A DNA stretch of 64,000 nucleotides from Alphaproteobacteria bacterium US3C007 (GTDB lineage Bacteria > Pseudomonadota > Alphaproteobacteria > Rhodobacterales > Rhodobacteraceae). The notes beneath the pieces were generated by a model. That model was not told where the DNA came from and did no database searches. It saw only the letters and a list, made by a program, of their open reading frames with translations. Shown in pieces: positions 27,723 through 36,590 of this stretch (its first letter is position 1; each line of letters starts with the position of its first letter). The translations under genes and the position numbers were made by a program. The stretch is taken from NCBI GenBank assembly GCA_034423775.1, contig CP139918.1, forward strand, positions 1,178,001 to 1,242,000. The letters are read 5' to 3'.

Positions 27723-30662
27723 ATGACCAAGGATATAACCCGTTTAAAGCGCTCGCTTGAGGGCGATGTCTTAGACAGTGCTTTTGATCGGGGGCGCTAT
27801 GCAACGGATGCCTCGATTTATCAAATGATGCCCTTGGCTGTGATCACGCCCCGCTCTGCGCGCGATATCAAAACCACCATCGAATTTGCGCAAGCGCGCA
27901 AGCTGTCGGTCTTGCCGCGCGGGGCTGGAACCTCGCAAAATGGGCAAACCGTGAACAAGGCTTTGGTGTTGGATAACAGCGTTTATTTTAACCGTTTGTT
28001 GGATTTAGATGTTGCGAATATGCGCTGCAGTGTTGAGCCAGGAATGGTGCTGGATACGTTGAACCGGCTGCTCAAGCCGCATGGGCTTTGGTTTCCGGTG
28101 GATGTTTCAACCTCAAGCAGGGCCACGATTGGCGGTATGGTTGGTAATAATTCTGCCGGGGGCAGATCCATTCGCTATGGGATTATGCGCGATAATGTTG
28201 GGGCGATTGATGCGATCCTCAGCACAGGCCGGACGGCTCGGTTTGGGCTTTTAAACGAGGGCAGCGCCGGGCTTGAAAGCCTTTTGCCGGATTTATTAGC
28301 GCTTGGACAAGACAATAGCGGAGAAATAGAAGCACGTTTCCCCAAAGTGCTGCGGCGCGTTGGCGGGTATAATTTAGATGCGCTTTTGCCCGATACGCTG
28401 GCGAAACGCCCGGGTAGCACAGCGCAAGAAGATGATATCAACCTGTCGCATTTATTGGTTGGCTCAGAAGGTACGCTGGCCTATTCCGCCGCGATCGAAC
28501 TGAAATTATCCCCCTTGCCGGCGCCAAAAATTATGGCGCTATGCCATTTTGCAAGCTTTTATGCCGCGATGGATGCGGCCCAGTATTTGGTTGCCTTAGA
28601 TCCGATTACGGTGGAATTGATCGATCAAACGATGATCTCTTTGGCCCGCTCGATCCCGCTGTTTAAAAGCACCGTTGATGATTATATTCGAAACACTCCA
28701 GAAGCGGTGCTGGTGGTTGAGTTTGCCGAGGAGGACTGGGCTAACAACCTTGCAAAAATAGATCAATTGCAAGCGGTGATGGCACAGCTTTCTGACGCAC
28801 AAGCCGGCAAGCCTCGCCAGAAAATTCGCCCAGAGGAGGCGGTGGTGGTGATCACCCCGCCCGATCAGCAAGCGCGAATTTCCGAAATGCGAAAATCTGG
28901 CTTAAATATCATGATGTCGATGAAATCTGAGGCCAAGCCGGTTTCTTTTGTGGAAGATTGCGCCGTGCCCTTGCAAGACTTGGCCGACTATACGCAAGGG
29001 TTGAAGGATATTTTTGAAAAATATGGCACCAGCGGCACTTGGTATGCGCATGCCTCTGTGGGCTGTCTGCACGTGAGGCCGGTGTTGAATATGAAATTAT
29101 CTGCAGACGTGCAAAAGATGAAATCCATCGCCACCGAAGCGTTTGAACTGGTAAAAAAATATGGTGGATCGCATTCGGGTGAACATGGCGATGGCTTGTC
29201 GCGCTCTGAATTCAATCCGGTGATGTTTGGTCCGCAATTGACGGCGGCGTTTCGCAAGCTGAAAGCGCTTTTTGATCCGGCGGGCGTTTTCAACCCCGGC
29301 AAAATCGTAGATGCGCCAGATATGGATACGCGGGCGCTGTTTCGCTTTGCACCAGGCTATCACGTTGCGGATTTTCCAACCCAGTTGAATTGGTCGGCTT
29401 GGCCGGGCGCGGCGGATGGGTTTCAGGGCGCGGTCGAAATGTGCAACAATAACGGCGCCTGCCGGAAACGCGACGGGGGAGTGATGTGCCCGTCTTTTCG
29501 CGTTACAGGCGCGGAAAAAGACAGCACCCGCGGGCGGGCCAACAGCTTGCGGCTTGCAATGTCGGGGCAATTGGGCGCAAAGGCTCTGGCCTCACCGGAG
29601 ATGGCCGACACGATGAAGCTGTGCGTCTCTTGCAAAGCTTGCAAGCATGAATGTCCAACTGGTGTTGACATGGCGGCGATGAAAATTGAAACCTCTGTGT
29701 TGTACCGCGCAGAAAATGGATTATCGCGGCGCGACCGGTTGATTGCCTATTTGCCTGATTATGCCCCTATCGCAGCGGCGCTGGCGCCGCTGTTTAACCT
29801 GCGCGATAAGCTTCCTGGATTGGCTTGGCTGAGCCAAATTTTAACGGGGTTTTCTGCCAACCGGCCCTTGCCTCTTTGGCAACGCAGGTGGTTTCAGTCC
29901 ACCGAGCTGGCGGTTACGCCTATCGGGGAGAGGCCGGTTCTTTTATTTGTCGATACGTTTAGTCGGTATTTTGAGCCTGAAAACCTGCGCAGCGCGCAGC
30001 GGGTTTTAACCGCAGCTGGATTCACCCCTTTTGCGCCGCTGCCAGATCAGCGCAGCAGAAAACCTTTATGTTGCGGGCGCACGCATCTGTCGGTTGGCAA
30101 CGTGGCGCGGGCGCGTGATACCGCGCAGCGCCTTGTTGAAGCCTACGCCCCTTATGCCGCGGCGGGCATTCCGATTGTTGGGTTGGAGCCGTCCTGCCTG
30201 CTGGCTTTAAAGGATGAAATCCCCGCACTTTTAAACACGCAAGATGCACAACAAGTGGCCAAGATGGTTCTGACTTTTGAAGAATTATTACTCACCGAAA
30301 AAACCGCATTGCGTTTGAAGCCGTTGCAAGCAAAGGCGCTGCTGCACGGGCATTGCCATCAAAAAGCCTTTGGCGTGATGCGCCCCGTGCAAGAGGTGCT
30401 TGGCATGATTGAAGGGCTTGAGGTTGAAACGATCGAGACCAGTTGCTGCGGCATGGCCGGCGCTTTTGGTTATGGTGCTGAGACCTTCGATATCTCAATG
30501 CAAATGGCCGAGGCACGTTTGCTGCCTGCCATTCGCGGCGCGGATGCGCAAACATATGTGATTGCTGATGGCACATCCTGCCGTAGCCAAATCAAAGATG
30601 GTGCTGCGCGCGAAGCTGTGCATGTGGCCAGATTGCTCGATCAGCAATTGATCAAAGATTAA
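27723..30662 (+). CDS. Fused FAD-linked dehydrogenase/Fe-S oxidoreductase, YdiJ-like
   Basis: This 979-residue protein has an FAD_binding_4 domain (about 35-240, with PRGAGTSQNGQ and GGMVGNNSAGGRSIRYG), a GlcD-like C-terminal FAD-oxidase domain (about 260-540, HSGEHGDGLSRSEF and FDPAGVFNPGKI), ferredoxin-type Cys motifs (CNNNGACRK and CVSCKACKHECP) and two CCG domains (PLCCGRTHLS and TSCCGMAGAFG). This is the YdiJ/D-2-hydroxyglutarate or D-lactate dehydrogenase-like architecture, a quinone-reducing 2-hydroxyacid dehydrogenase at the inner face of the membrane. The divergent glyoxylate aminotransferase makes a role in hydroxyacid/glyoxylate metabolism attractive (inference). Its stop overlaps the convergent TauE stop by four bases. 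Confidence 0.92.
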   Translation: MTKDITRLKRSLEGDVLDSAFDRGRYATDASIYQMMPLAVITPRSARDIKTTIEFAQARKLSVLPRGAGTSQNGQTVNKALVLDNSVYFNRLLDLDVANMRCSVEPGMVLDTLNRLLKPHGLWFPVDVSTSSRATIGGMVGNNSAGGRSIRYGIMRDNVGAIDAILSTGRTARFGLLNEGSAGLESLLPDLLALGQDNSGEIEARFPKVLRRVGGYNLDALLPDTLAKRPGSTAQEDDINLSHLLVGSEGTLAYSAAIELKLSPLPAPKIMALCHFASFYAAMDAAQYLVALDPITVELIDQTMISLARSIPLFKSTVDDYIRNTPEAVLVVEFAEEDWANNLAKIDQLQAVMAQLSDAQAGKPRQKIRPEEAVVVITPPDQQARISEMRKSGLNIMMSMKSEAKPVSFVEDCAVPLQDLADYTQGLKDIFEKYGTSGTWYAHASVGCLHVRPVLNMKLSADVQKMKSIATEAFELVKKYGGSHSGEHGDGLSRSEFNPVMFGPQLTAAFRKLKALFDPAGVFNPGKIVDAPDMDTRALFRFAPGYHVADFPTQLNWSAWPGAADGFQGAVEMCNNNGACRKRDGGVMCPSFRVTGAEKDSTRGRANSLRLAMSGQLGAKALASPEMADTMKLCVSCKACKHECPTGVDMAAMKIETSVLYRAENGLSRRDRLIAYLPDYAPIAAALAPLFNLRDKLPGLAWLSQILTGFSANRPLPLWQRRWFQSTELAVTPIGERPVLLFVDTFSRYFEPENLRSAQRVLTAAGFTPFAPLPDQRSRKPLCCGRTHLSVGNVARARDTAQRLVEAYAPYAAAGIPIVGLEPSCLLALKDEIPALLNTQDAQQVAKMVLTFEELLLTEKTALRLKPLQAKALLHGHCHQKAFGVMRPVQEVLGMIEGLEVETIETSCCGMAGAFGYGAETFDISMQMAEARLLPAIRGADAQTYVIADGTSCRSQIKDGAAREAVHVARLLDQQLIKD

Positions 30663-31429
30663 AAAATACCCACAGCAATTAGCCGCAGGCCGATTAGAAA
30701 AAAGGCGATTAACACGGCTTTTTGAAAATAAACCTGAGAAATTTTACCCCGCAATATTTCCCCAATCCGAAAGCCGGCCATCACGAATAAAAGCCCCAAA
30801 AGCGATTGCTGGAGGATCGCGTTTGTCAGAACGCCGCCCAAATAAAGCCCCAATGAGAGCGGTGCGGCCCCCACCAAGAAAACAAAACCGGTGGCGGCGA
30901 TAAACCGTTCTTTTTCGAGCCCCCGCGCGATCATATAGGTGGCCACCGGCGGCGACCAAATTGAACTGAGCCCCCCCAATATTCCGGCGATCAATCCAAC
31001 TCCGATTTGAATGGAATAGCTCGGGCCAAGGCGTAATTTCCATCCTATCAATCCATTTAGCGCCACAATGACCATTGCCGCACCGATGGTGATAGTCAGT
31101 AAACCGGTGGGATAACGTGACAAGAAAAAAGAGGTGATAAAAATGCTGAGTAAGATCGTGAGCGCCATCGGCCAATAGGTTTTCATAGAATCAGCCCGAT
31201 GCTGCGATTTTACAAATTGAGTAAAATTGGTGAACAGAATCGGGATAGCAAGCAGGGCAACCGCGTGGGTGGGGCTGAGCACCAGCGTTAAAAGCCCCAT
31301 CGCAGCAGCCGGTAGGCCAATGCCCAAAAACCCTTTGACGATGCCCGCAATGAACAATGTTGCAGATATTAAAATCAGAATGCTGGGTGTCTGATTGGCA
31401 AATAAAGTGTTAAATAGGTGCTCTTGCAT
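30659..31429 (-). CDS. TauE/SafE-family anion exporter
   Basis: This 256-residue integral membrane protein has about eight hydrophobic segments in two TauE repeats; AGIVKGFLGIGLPAAAMGLLT near residue 30 and GLIAGILGGLSSIWSPPVATYMIARG in the second half are the family's paired motifs. TauE/SafE proteins export sulfite or sulfoacetate in organosulfonate-degrading bacteria. It is the last gene of the minus-strand unit, 64 bases after the AMP-forming ligase. The ATG at 31429 has GGAG six bases upstream; a TTG at 31441 is in frame but has none. Sulfite export after a desulfonation step is the inferred role. Confidence 0.88.
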   Translation of the reverse strand: MQEHLFNTLFANQTPSILILISATLFIAGIVKGFLGIGLPAAAMGLLTLVLSPTHAVALLAIPILFTNFTQFVKSQHRADSMKTYWPMALTILLSIFITSFFLSRYPTGLLTITIGAAMVIVALNGLIGWKLRLGPSYSIQIGVGLIAGILGGLSSIWSPPVATYMIARGLEKERFIAATGFVFLVGAAPLSLGLYLGGVLTNAILQQSLLGLLFVMAGFRIGEILRGKISQVYFQKAVLIAFFLIGLRLIAVGIF

Positions 31430-31493
31430 AAGCGGCTCCAAGAAATGTGTCAGCGCTCTCTTGCGAACGCAAAAACAGCGCTGGCTGCCTGCA

Positions 31494-33035
31494 TTATTCG
31501 GCGGGGTAAACCAATCCGAACAGCTTTAACCGCTGAACCTTGCCCGAGGGCCCTTTGGGTAAATCCTCCAGGATATGGATTGTATCTGGTGATTTGAATT
31601 TTCCAAGACGGGTTTGACAATGCGCCAGCAAGTCGGATGCGCTTGCTTGTACATGTTCCTTCAGACGAATGCAGGCTTCGACCCGTTCGCCATAATTCTC
31701 GCAAGGAACCGCAAAGGCCGCAGCTTCTAAAACTGCCTCATGTTCGAGCAGCGCCTCATCAATTTCGCGTGGCGCAATATTCTCACCGCCTTTGATGATT
31801 AATTCTTTGATGCGGCCCGATACAAACACATATCCATCTTGATCCAGATATCCCAGATCGCCGGTTCTGAGCCAGCCATCGGATGAAATGGTTTTCGCGG
31901 TCTCCTCAGGTTGGTTCAAATAGCCTTGCATCACATTGGCGCCGCGCACCAGAATTTCACCCACCGTCCCAGCGGGTACGGCGGCAAGGGTGTCATCCCC
32001 AATCATAATTTCATTGCCAAACGCCGTGCCGGGAGAACCGATTTTACGGATTGCGGGGGGCAGGGGATTTGTGGTGATTTGCGATCCGGTTTCGGTCAGC
32101 CCCATCGTTTCGATTATGGGGATATTGAAACGCTCTTCAAAGCGGCGATGAATTTCGGGGGAGAGCGGCGCAGAGGCTGAGCGCGCAAAGCGCAGATATG
32201 ACAGATCTTTGGCGCTTTCGGGATGGTTCAAAATATAGGCAAATTGCGTAGGAACAGCGGAAAACCAGCTGCATTTATACGCAGCGATATGAGACCAAAA
32301 GGACGAGACCGAAAATTTATGCGGAAGTACCAACATGCTGCCAGAGACGGTTGTGCCCATCACCGTCACGCATAGGCCGTTAATGTGATAAATCGGCAGC
32401 ACACATAAGGCCCTATCTTGTTTTGTGATGCCATGGCCGGTCGAAATAAAATGCCCTGCAGCCAGCAAATTATGATGGCTGAGCATCACCCCTTTAGGGT
32501 TTCCTGTGGTGCCCGAGGTATACATCAGAACACCGATACTGTCTGCGTTGGGGTTATCGATCGGCGCGTTTGGCTTGGATGTGGCAGGGCTATTTTCAAG
32601 CCATTGTGGCCCGTCATTTAGATCCAACGGGCAGGTATTTGCGGTGCTCTTGGCCTCTTGCATCGCCTCTTGGATCATATCCTGGCAGTCGCTTTGCACG
32701 AAGATCAGCGCGGCCTTTGAATGGGCCAATGTATATCCCAATACCTTCGCACCCGCGACCAAGTTTAAAGGCAGCGCCACATATCCGCCGTAGACGATTC
32801 CCATAAATGTGAGGCAGGCACTGATACTATTGGGCGAAGCAATGGCAATACTGCTGCCCTTTGGAAGCCCCATATTGGCGATATGCTGCGCGATATCGCG
32901 GATTTGTGCAGCGCCGTCTGCAAAGCTGACCTGGCGCCCGGTTTCTGGTGAGGCCAGCCAGATTCTATCGCCATGCTCGGCTGCGTTCGCGTCAATTTGC
33001 TGTTTCAGCGTTTTACTTTTCGGCAAGGGGTTCAT
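31494..33035 (-). CDS. sauT: AMP-forming acyl-CoA ligase, probable sulfoacetate-CoA ligase
   Basis: This 513-residue ANL-family ligase has the P-loop YTSGTTGNPKGVMLSH near residue 175, GLTETGSQ near 310, the A8 hinge RTGDLGYLDQDG near 390 and the adenylation Lys in GPSGKVQRLKL near the end. ATP-dependent CoA activation of a carboxylic acid is certain at the family level. The pairing with an acylating aldehyde dehydrogenase (ATGA overlap) and a TauE exporter matches the sauST sulfoacetate pathway known in Cupriavidus necator, in which SauT makes sulfoacetyl-CoA. The gene name is inferred mainly from context; other short carboxylates cannot be excluded. Confidence 0.72.
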   Translation of the reverse strand: MNPLPKSKTLKQQIDANAAEHGDRIWLASPETGRQVSFADGAAQIRDIAQHIANMGLPKGSSIAIASPNSISACLTFMGIVYGGYVALPLNLVAGAKVLGYTLAHSKAALIFVQSDCQDMIQEAMQEAKSTANTCPLDLNDGPQWLENSPATSKPNAPIDNPNADSIGVLMYTSGTTGNPKGVMLSHHNLLAAGHFISTGHGITKQDRALCVLPIYHINGLCVTVMGTTVSGSMLVLPHKFSVSSFWSHIAAYKCSWFSAVPTQFAYILNHPESAKDLSYLRFARSASAPLSPEIHRRFEERFNIPIIETMGLTETGSQITTNPLPPAIRKIGSPGTAFGNEIMIGDDTLAAVPAGTVGEILVRGANVMQGYLNQPEETAKTISSDGWLRTGDLGYLDQDGYVFVSGRIKELIIKGGENIAPREIDEALLEHEAVLEAAAFAVPCENYGERVEACIRLKEHVQASASDLLAHCQTRLGKFKSPDTIHILEDLPKGPSGKVQRLKLFGLVYPAE

Positions 33036-34441
33036 TTAGTGCTGGCGCTCCAAAACTCGGATAAGACATCTTCCAACGCGGGTTTGTTTTCTTCGATCAC
33101 GCGCACAATCCGCACCCGGTTGACAAAATGCTCCCAGTTGAGATTGCCATCGATCGAATTGCCCCCCCAAGAGCCGCAACCCATCGATAAAGAGAAAGGC
33201 AATCCGTTGTTAAAAAAGCCGCCTGTTGCAAAACAATGTGCCTGATTCACGATCACCCGGCAGGTGCGGGCTGCCATCGCCAATTCATGCGCGCGGGCAT
33301 CTTTCGTGGAATGTAGCCCCAAAGAATGCCCGGCGCCTTGATAATCTTGAATGGTCAGGGCAAGGTTCACCGCCTCTTGAAAATCTTTGGCTTTATACAA
33401 AGCAAAAAACTGCGCCATTTTTTCGCCGCTTATGGGGGCATCAGCACCTGCTTTCGTGCTGGGAACCACCAAGAAACGCGTGTTTGCAGGGGCCCGATGC
33501 GTCAGCTCTAAACGCTTTAAAACCACATCAATATCTTTGGCCAGCAAAGCGCCTGTTAAGTTGCCATTATGCCAATGCGTTGCCATCAAACGTTGCGTTT
33601 CTTCTTCGCTCAGTACCAGCCCACCCTGCGCCTCGAGCGCGGCAACGGCCTCATCATACACCTCTTCTAGGGCAATGACGGTGTTTTCCGAAGAACAGGA
33701 TGTGGCGTTGTCAAAAGTTTTTGAAGCAGCAATTTTTTCCGCCGCATCAGCAATATTGGCGCTTTCGTCAATGATTGTGACCACGTTGCCCTGCCCAACT
33801 CCCAAGGCCGGTGTGCCCGAAGAATATCCGGCGCGCACGTTATTTTGTGAACCCGTAACGACCAAAAGATCGGCCAGTTCCATCAAGCGTTGGGTTTTGG
33901 CTTTTGAAGGGGGCATTGGCACCATTTGTACCAGATCTGGATTAAGGCCGATGCTGCGTAGGTTTTGATGAATAAAGGTGAGCAGCGTTGCAAAAGGCTC
34001 TGCGCCTTTTGGCGAAGGAGCGATAATAATTGCATTGCCGCTTTTTAATGCGTTGATGATATTATTCACCGGCGTTGCCAAAGGGTTCGTTGAGGGAACA
34101 ATGGCGGCAATCACGCCTTTTGGGCGCAAATAGGTTGAGAGGCCGGTTTCAGCATTATCCTCAACATGGCCAAAGGCGGTAACCGCCTTTAAATCGCGCA
34201 ATAAGCCAAGCGTTTTATTATGGTTCTTTCTCGTTTTATCCGCTGCATTGCCCAAACCGGTTTTTTCAACCGCCAGTTTTGATAGGCTGCTATTATGCTC
34301 TGGTTTCATCAGCGCCCATGCCACCGCCTGACAGGCCAGATCAAAGGTTTTTTGGGAGCCTTGGGCTTCATAAACCGCCTGCGCCTGCTTGGCTTTTTCG
34401 ACCAGCGCGTCGATTTCTAAGATATCGGCCTCAATATCCAT
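33032..34441 (-). CDS. sauS: CoA-acylating aldehyde dehydrogenase, probable sulfoacetaldehyde dehydrogenase
   Basis: This 469-residue protein belongs to the acylating aldehyde dehydrogenases: GVIAAIVPSTNPLATPVNNI near residue 115, the nucleotide-binding VTGSQNNVRAGY near 200, the catalytic Cys249 in DNATSCSSENT, and a C-terminal CGSWGGNSIDGNLNW segment shared with SauS and EutE/AdhE-like enzymes. In the sau pathway it reduces sulfoacetyl-CoA to sulfoacetaldehyde. The ATG at 34441 is preceded by AAAGG and lies 11 bases after the tctA stop; a TTG at 34456 in frame would overlap tctA. No xsc gene, which would cleave sulfoacetaldehyde to acetyl phosphate and sulfite, is in the window. Confidence 0.78.
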   Translation of the reverse strand: MDIEADILEIDALVEKAKQAQAVYEAQGSQKTFDLACQAVAWALMKPEHNSSLSKLAVEKTGLGNAADKTRKNHNKTLGLLRDLKAVTAFGHVEDNAETGLSTYLRPKGVIAAIVPSTNPLATPVNNIINALKSGNAIIIAPSPKGAEPFATLLTFIHQNLRSIGLNPDLVQMVPMPPSKAKTQRLMELADLLVVTGSQNNVRAGYSSGTPALGVGQGNVVTIIDESANIADAAEKIAASKTFDNATSCSSENTVIALEEVYDEAVAALEAQGGLVLSEEETQRLMATHWHNGNLTGALLAKDIDVVLKRLELTHRAPANTRFLVVPSTKAGADAPISGEKMAQFFALYKAKDFQEAVNLALTIQDYQGAGHSLGLHSTKDARAHELAMAARTCRVIVNQAHCFATGGFFNNGLPFSLSMGCGSWGGNSIDGNLNWEHFVNRVRIVRVIEENKPALEDVLSEFWSASTK

Positions 34442-34452
34442 CAGGATGCCTT

Positions 34453-35949
34453 TCAAACATTTGCCTTTTCCTCATGTGAGGAGAAGGCTGAGTGAAGGCT
34501 TTTCAACAACGTTAAAGCCCCCGCTATAATAAGGATCGTGCAAATCGGGCGCGAAAAATACGTGGCCAAATCATAATGAACCATTTGCATGCCCTGCGCA
34601 AAGTTTTGCTCACCAATTTTACCGAGGATCAGGCCCAGCACGATGCCCGGAATAGAATATCCCGACCGGCGTAGTAAAAAGCCGATAATTCCTGCGCCAA
34701 ACATCACCATCACATCCAGTACCAGTCCACGCCCGATATAAGCGCCGATACTGGCCAGCATTAAAATCATCGGAGCTAAAAATTGAAACGGAATTTTCAG
34801 CAAATAAAGGATGGTTTTGGTTTCGAGCAATCCGATGAAAAGGATTGATAGGTTAGCATAGAACATCGCGGCGAAAACGATCCAGATCAAGTCTGGTGAG
34901 TTATAAAACACCAATGGCCCTGGCTCGAGATCGTGCATTTGGAACACGGCGACCATCATCGCGGTTAACGCGCCGCCCGGCAGACCCAGCGCCAAAAGAG
35001 GGATCATTGCGGCGCCAGTGGCCGCGTTATTGGCGGTTTCGGATGAAATCACGCCTTCCAATTTGCCTTTGCCAAATTCTTTTTTATCTTTTGACCAGCG
35101 CACTGCCTCGCCATAGCCCATAAAAGCAGCCAACGTAGCGCCGATGCCCGGTAAAATACCGCAAAAGAAGCCGACAAAAATTGAGCGTACTACCGCAATT
35201 TTATGCGCCCAAAGCTCGGCAATGCTCGGAAAATCAACGCTGAATTTCGGCGCCACGTATTTTCCGCTGATGTTGCGCTCGGCTTGTACAAATACTTCGG
35301 ATACCGCGAAAAAACCTAGAATGGCCGGCACAAAAGCGATGCCGGCGGCCAAATCTGTAAAGCCGAAATTGAAGCGGTTGATGCCGCCCACGGGGTCTTG
35401 CCCGATCGTTGCCACCAAAAGCCCCAAAAGCACCGATAGCCAGCCTTTCCAGATCGTGCGCCCGCCAACCGAGGAGGCAACGGCAAGGCCAAAAAATACC
35501 AGCGCAAAAATTTCTGGCGGTCCAATATTCATAATTGCCCATTTGGCAAGTGGCTCTGTTGCGCTCATCATCACCAAGGCGGATGCGATGCCACCGATTG
35601 CAGAGCATAAAACGGCCGCGCCAACGGCTTTTCCGGCCATGCCTTTTTGTGTCATCGGATAGCCGTCAAAGGCCGTTGGGGCGTTTTCAGGCGCGCCTGG
35701 AATGTTGAACAAGATTGCCGTGATCGCCCCGCCATAGGTGCCGGTGCAATAAATCACCGCGAATAGCATCACCCCCTGTGCCGGGTTCAGATCGGCGGTA
35801 AAGGGCAGCAAAATCGCTGCCAATGTCAGCATGCTAACGCCCGGGATGGCCCCGAATAGCATACCGCCAACAACGCCGAAGATGAAAATGCCAATCGTGA
35901 CGGGATCGCCAAATAGCGTAGCCGTTCCGGCTAGAAAATTCTCAAGCAT
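34453..35949 (-). CDS. Tripartite tricarboxylate transporter (TTT) large permease TctA
   Basis: This 498-residue membrane protein has around ten to twelve hydrophobic segments and the TctA signatures GAIPGVSMLTLAAILLPFT near residue 35, GTYGGAITAILFNIPG near residue 78, and their repeat GILPGIGATLAAFMGYG with GLPGGALTAMM in the second half. It drives uptake of an organic acid using the cation gradient with a small permease TctB and the periplasmic binding protein TctC. It starts 9 bases after tctB. Being co-directional with sauST, it is the likely importer of their substrate. Confidence 0.92.
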   Translation of the reverse strand: MLENFLAGTATLFGDPVTIGIFIFGVVGGMLFGAIPGVSMLTLAAILLPFTADLNPAQGVMLFAVIYCTGTYGGAITAILFNIPGAPENAPTAFDGYPMTQKGMAGKAVGAAVLCSAIGGIASALVMMSATEPLAKWAIMNIGPPEIFALVFFGLAVASSVGGRTIWKGWLSVLLGLLVATIGQDPVGGINRFNFGFTDLAAGIAFVPAILGFFAVSEVFVQAERNISGKYVAPKFSVDFPSIAELWAHKIAVVRSIFVGFFCGILPGIGATLAAFMGYGEAVRWSKDKKEFGKGKLEGVISSETANNAATGAAMIPLLALGLPGGALTAMMVAVFQMHDLEPGPLVFYNSPDLIWIVFAAMFYANLSILFIGLLETKTILYLLKIPFQFLAPMILMLASIGAYIGRGLVLDVMVMFGAGIIGFLLRRSGYSIPGIVLGLILGKIGEQNFAQGMQMVHYDLATYFSRPICTILIIAGALTLLKSLHSAFSSHEEKANV

Positions 35950-35958
35950 GGGCCACCC

Positions 35959-36516
35959 TTAAAACAGTTGATCGAGTTGGGTTTTGGTTTTCAGCATAAA
36001 CGCGCTGATATCGTAAAACGGGGAAACGTTGCCTTGCGGCAGGGGTGCGTTTAACACCACCATGAACAGCAGGATCAATAAGGTATAGATCACCACCGTG
36101 CTGCCCAGAATAAAGCCCAGTCTGCGTTCGCCCCAGGCCAGCATAATCAGCGCAATGAACACTGGAGTTCCGGCATAAAACCCCACGGGTTTTAGCGAGA
36201 TCGCATAGGCAAAAGGCAGCAATAGGATAAAGCCAGTTTTCAAATAATCGCGCAATCCGCGATATTCGATCTGATCTGGCTCTTCGCTGGCTCCAACGCG
36301 GCTTTTCAGGGCTTTTCCACCATGGCGCAGAGTGTAAAACACATTGCCCAAAGCCACCAAAACCATCAATAAAAGGATGGTGCGCGGCCAGCCCGTCGCC
36401 CCGAATTTGTAAATTTCAATTGGTTGATTGAAGTCATAGGTGACGGCGAAAAAAATGCCTGCAAGTGCCAGCCAAAAAACGGCTTCTATCAAATCTGATT
36501 TTTTAAGATTGCCCAT
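35959..36516 (-). CDS. TTT small permease TctB
   Basis: This 185-residue protein has four hydrophobic segments (LIEAVFWLALAGIFFAVTY near the N-terminus, TILLLMVLVALGNVFYTL, YLKTGFILLLPFAYAI and a final VVIYTLLILLFMVVL), as usual for TctB. The start at 36516 is preferred: an in-frame TTG at 36564 falls inside the stem-loop at 36542-36569, and the ATG stands clear of it, though the ribosome binding site is only a purine-rich AAAAAAGACAAAAAA run. Confidence 0.85.
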   Translation of the reverse strand: MGNLKKSDLIEAVFWLALAGIFFAVTYDFNQPIEIYKFGATGWPRTILLLMVLVALGNVFYTLRHGGKALKSRVGASEEPDQIEYRGLRDYLKTGFILLLPFAYAISLKPVGFYAGTPVFIALIMLAWGERRLGFILGSTVVIYTLLILLFMVVLNAPLPQGNVSPFYDISAFMLKTKTQLDQLF

Positions 36517-36541
36517 ATTTTTTGTCTTTTTTAGGCCAGAA

Positions 36542-36569
36542 CCTGCTTGGAGCGGTGGCTCCAAGCAGG
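36542..36569 (-). promoter_or_regulatory. Stem-loop between tctC and tctB
   Basis: A perfect 12-base-pair inverted repeat (CCTGCTTGGAGC and its complement) with a four-base loop. It lies 21 bases after the tctC stop and 25 bases before the tctB start. No T run follows, so it is more likely an mRNA-stabilising or attenuating structure that lets the binding protein be made in excess over the permeases. Confidence 0.75.
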
Positions 36570-36590
36570 CGCCTAGCTTACGTTTTTAGT

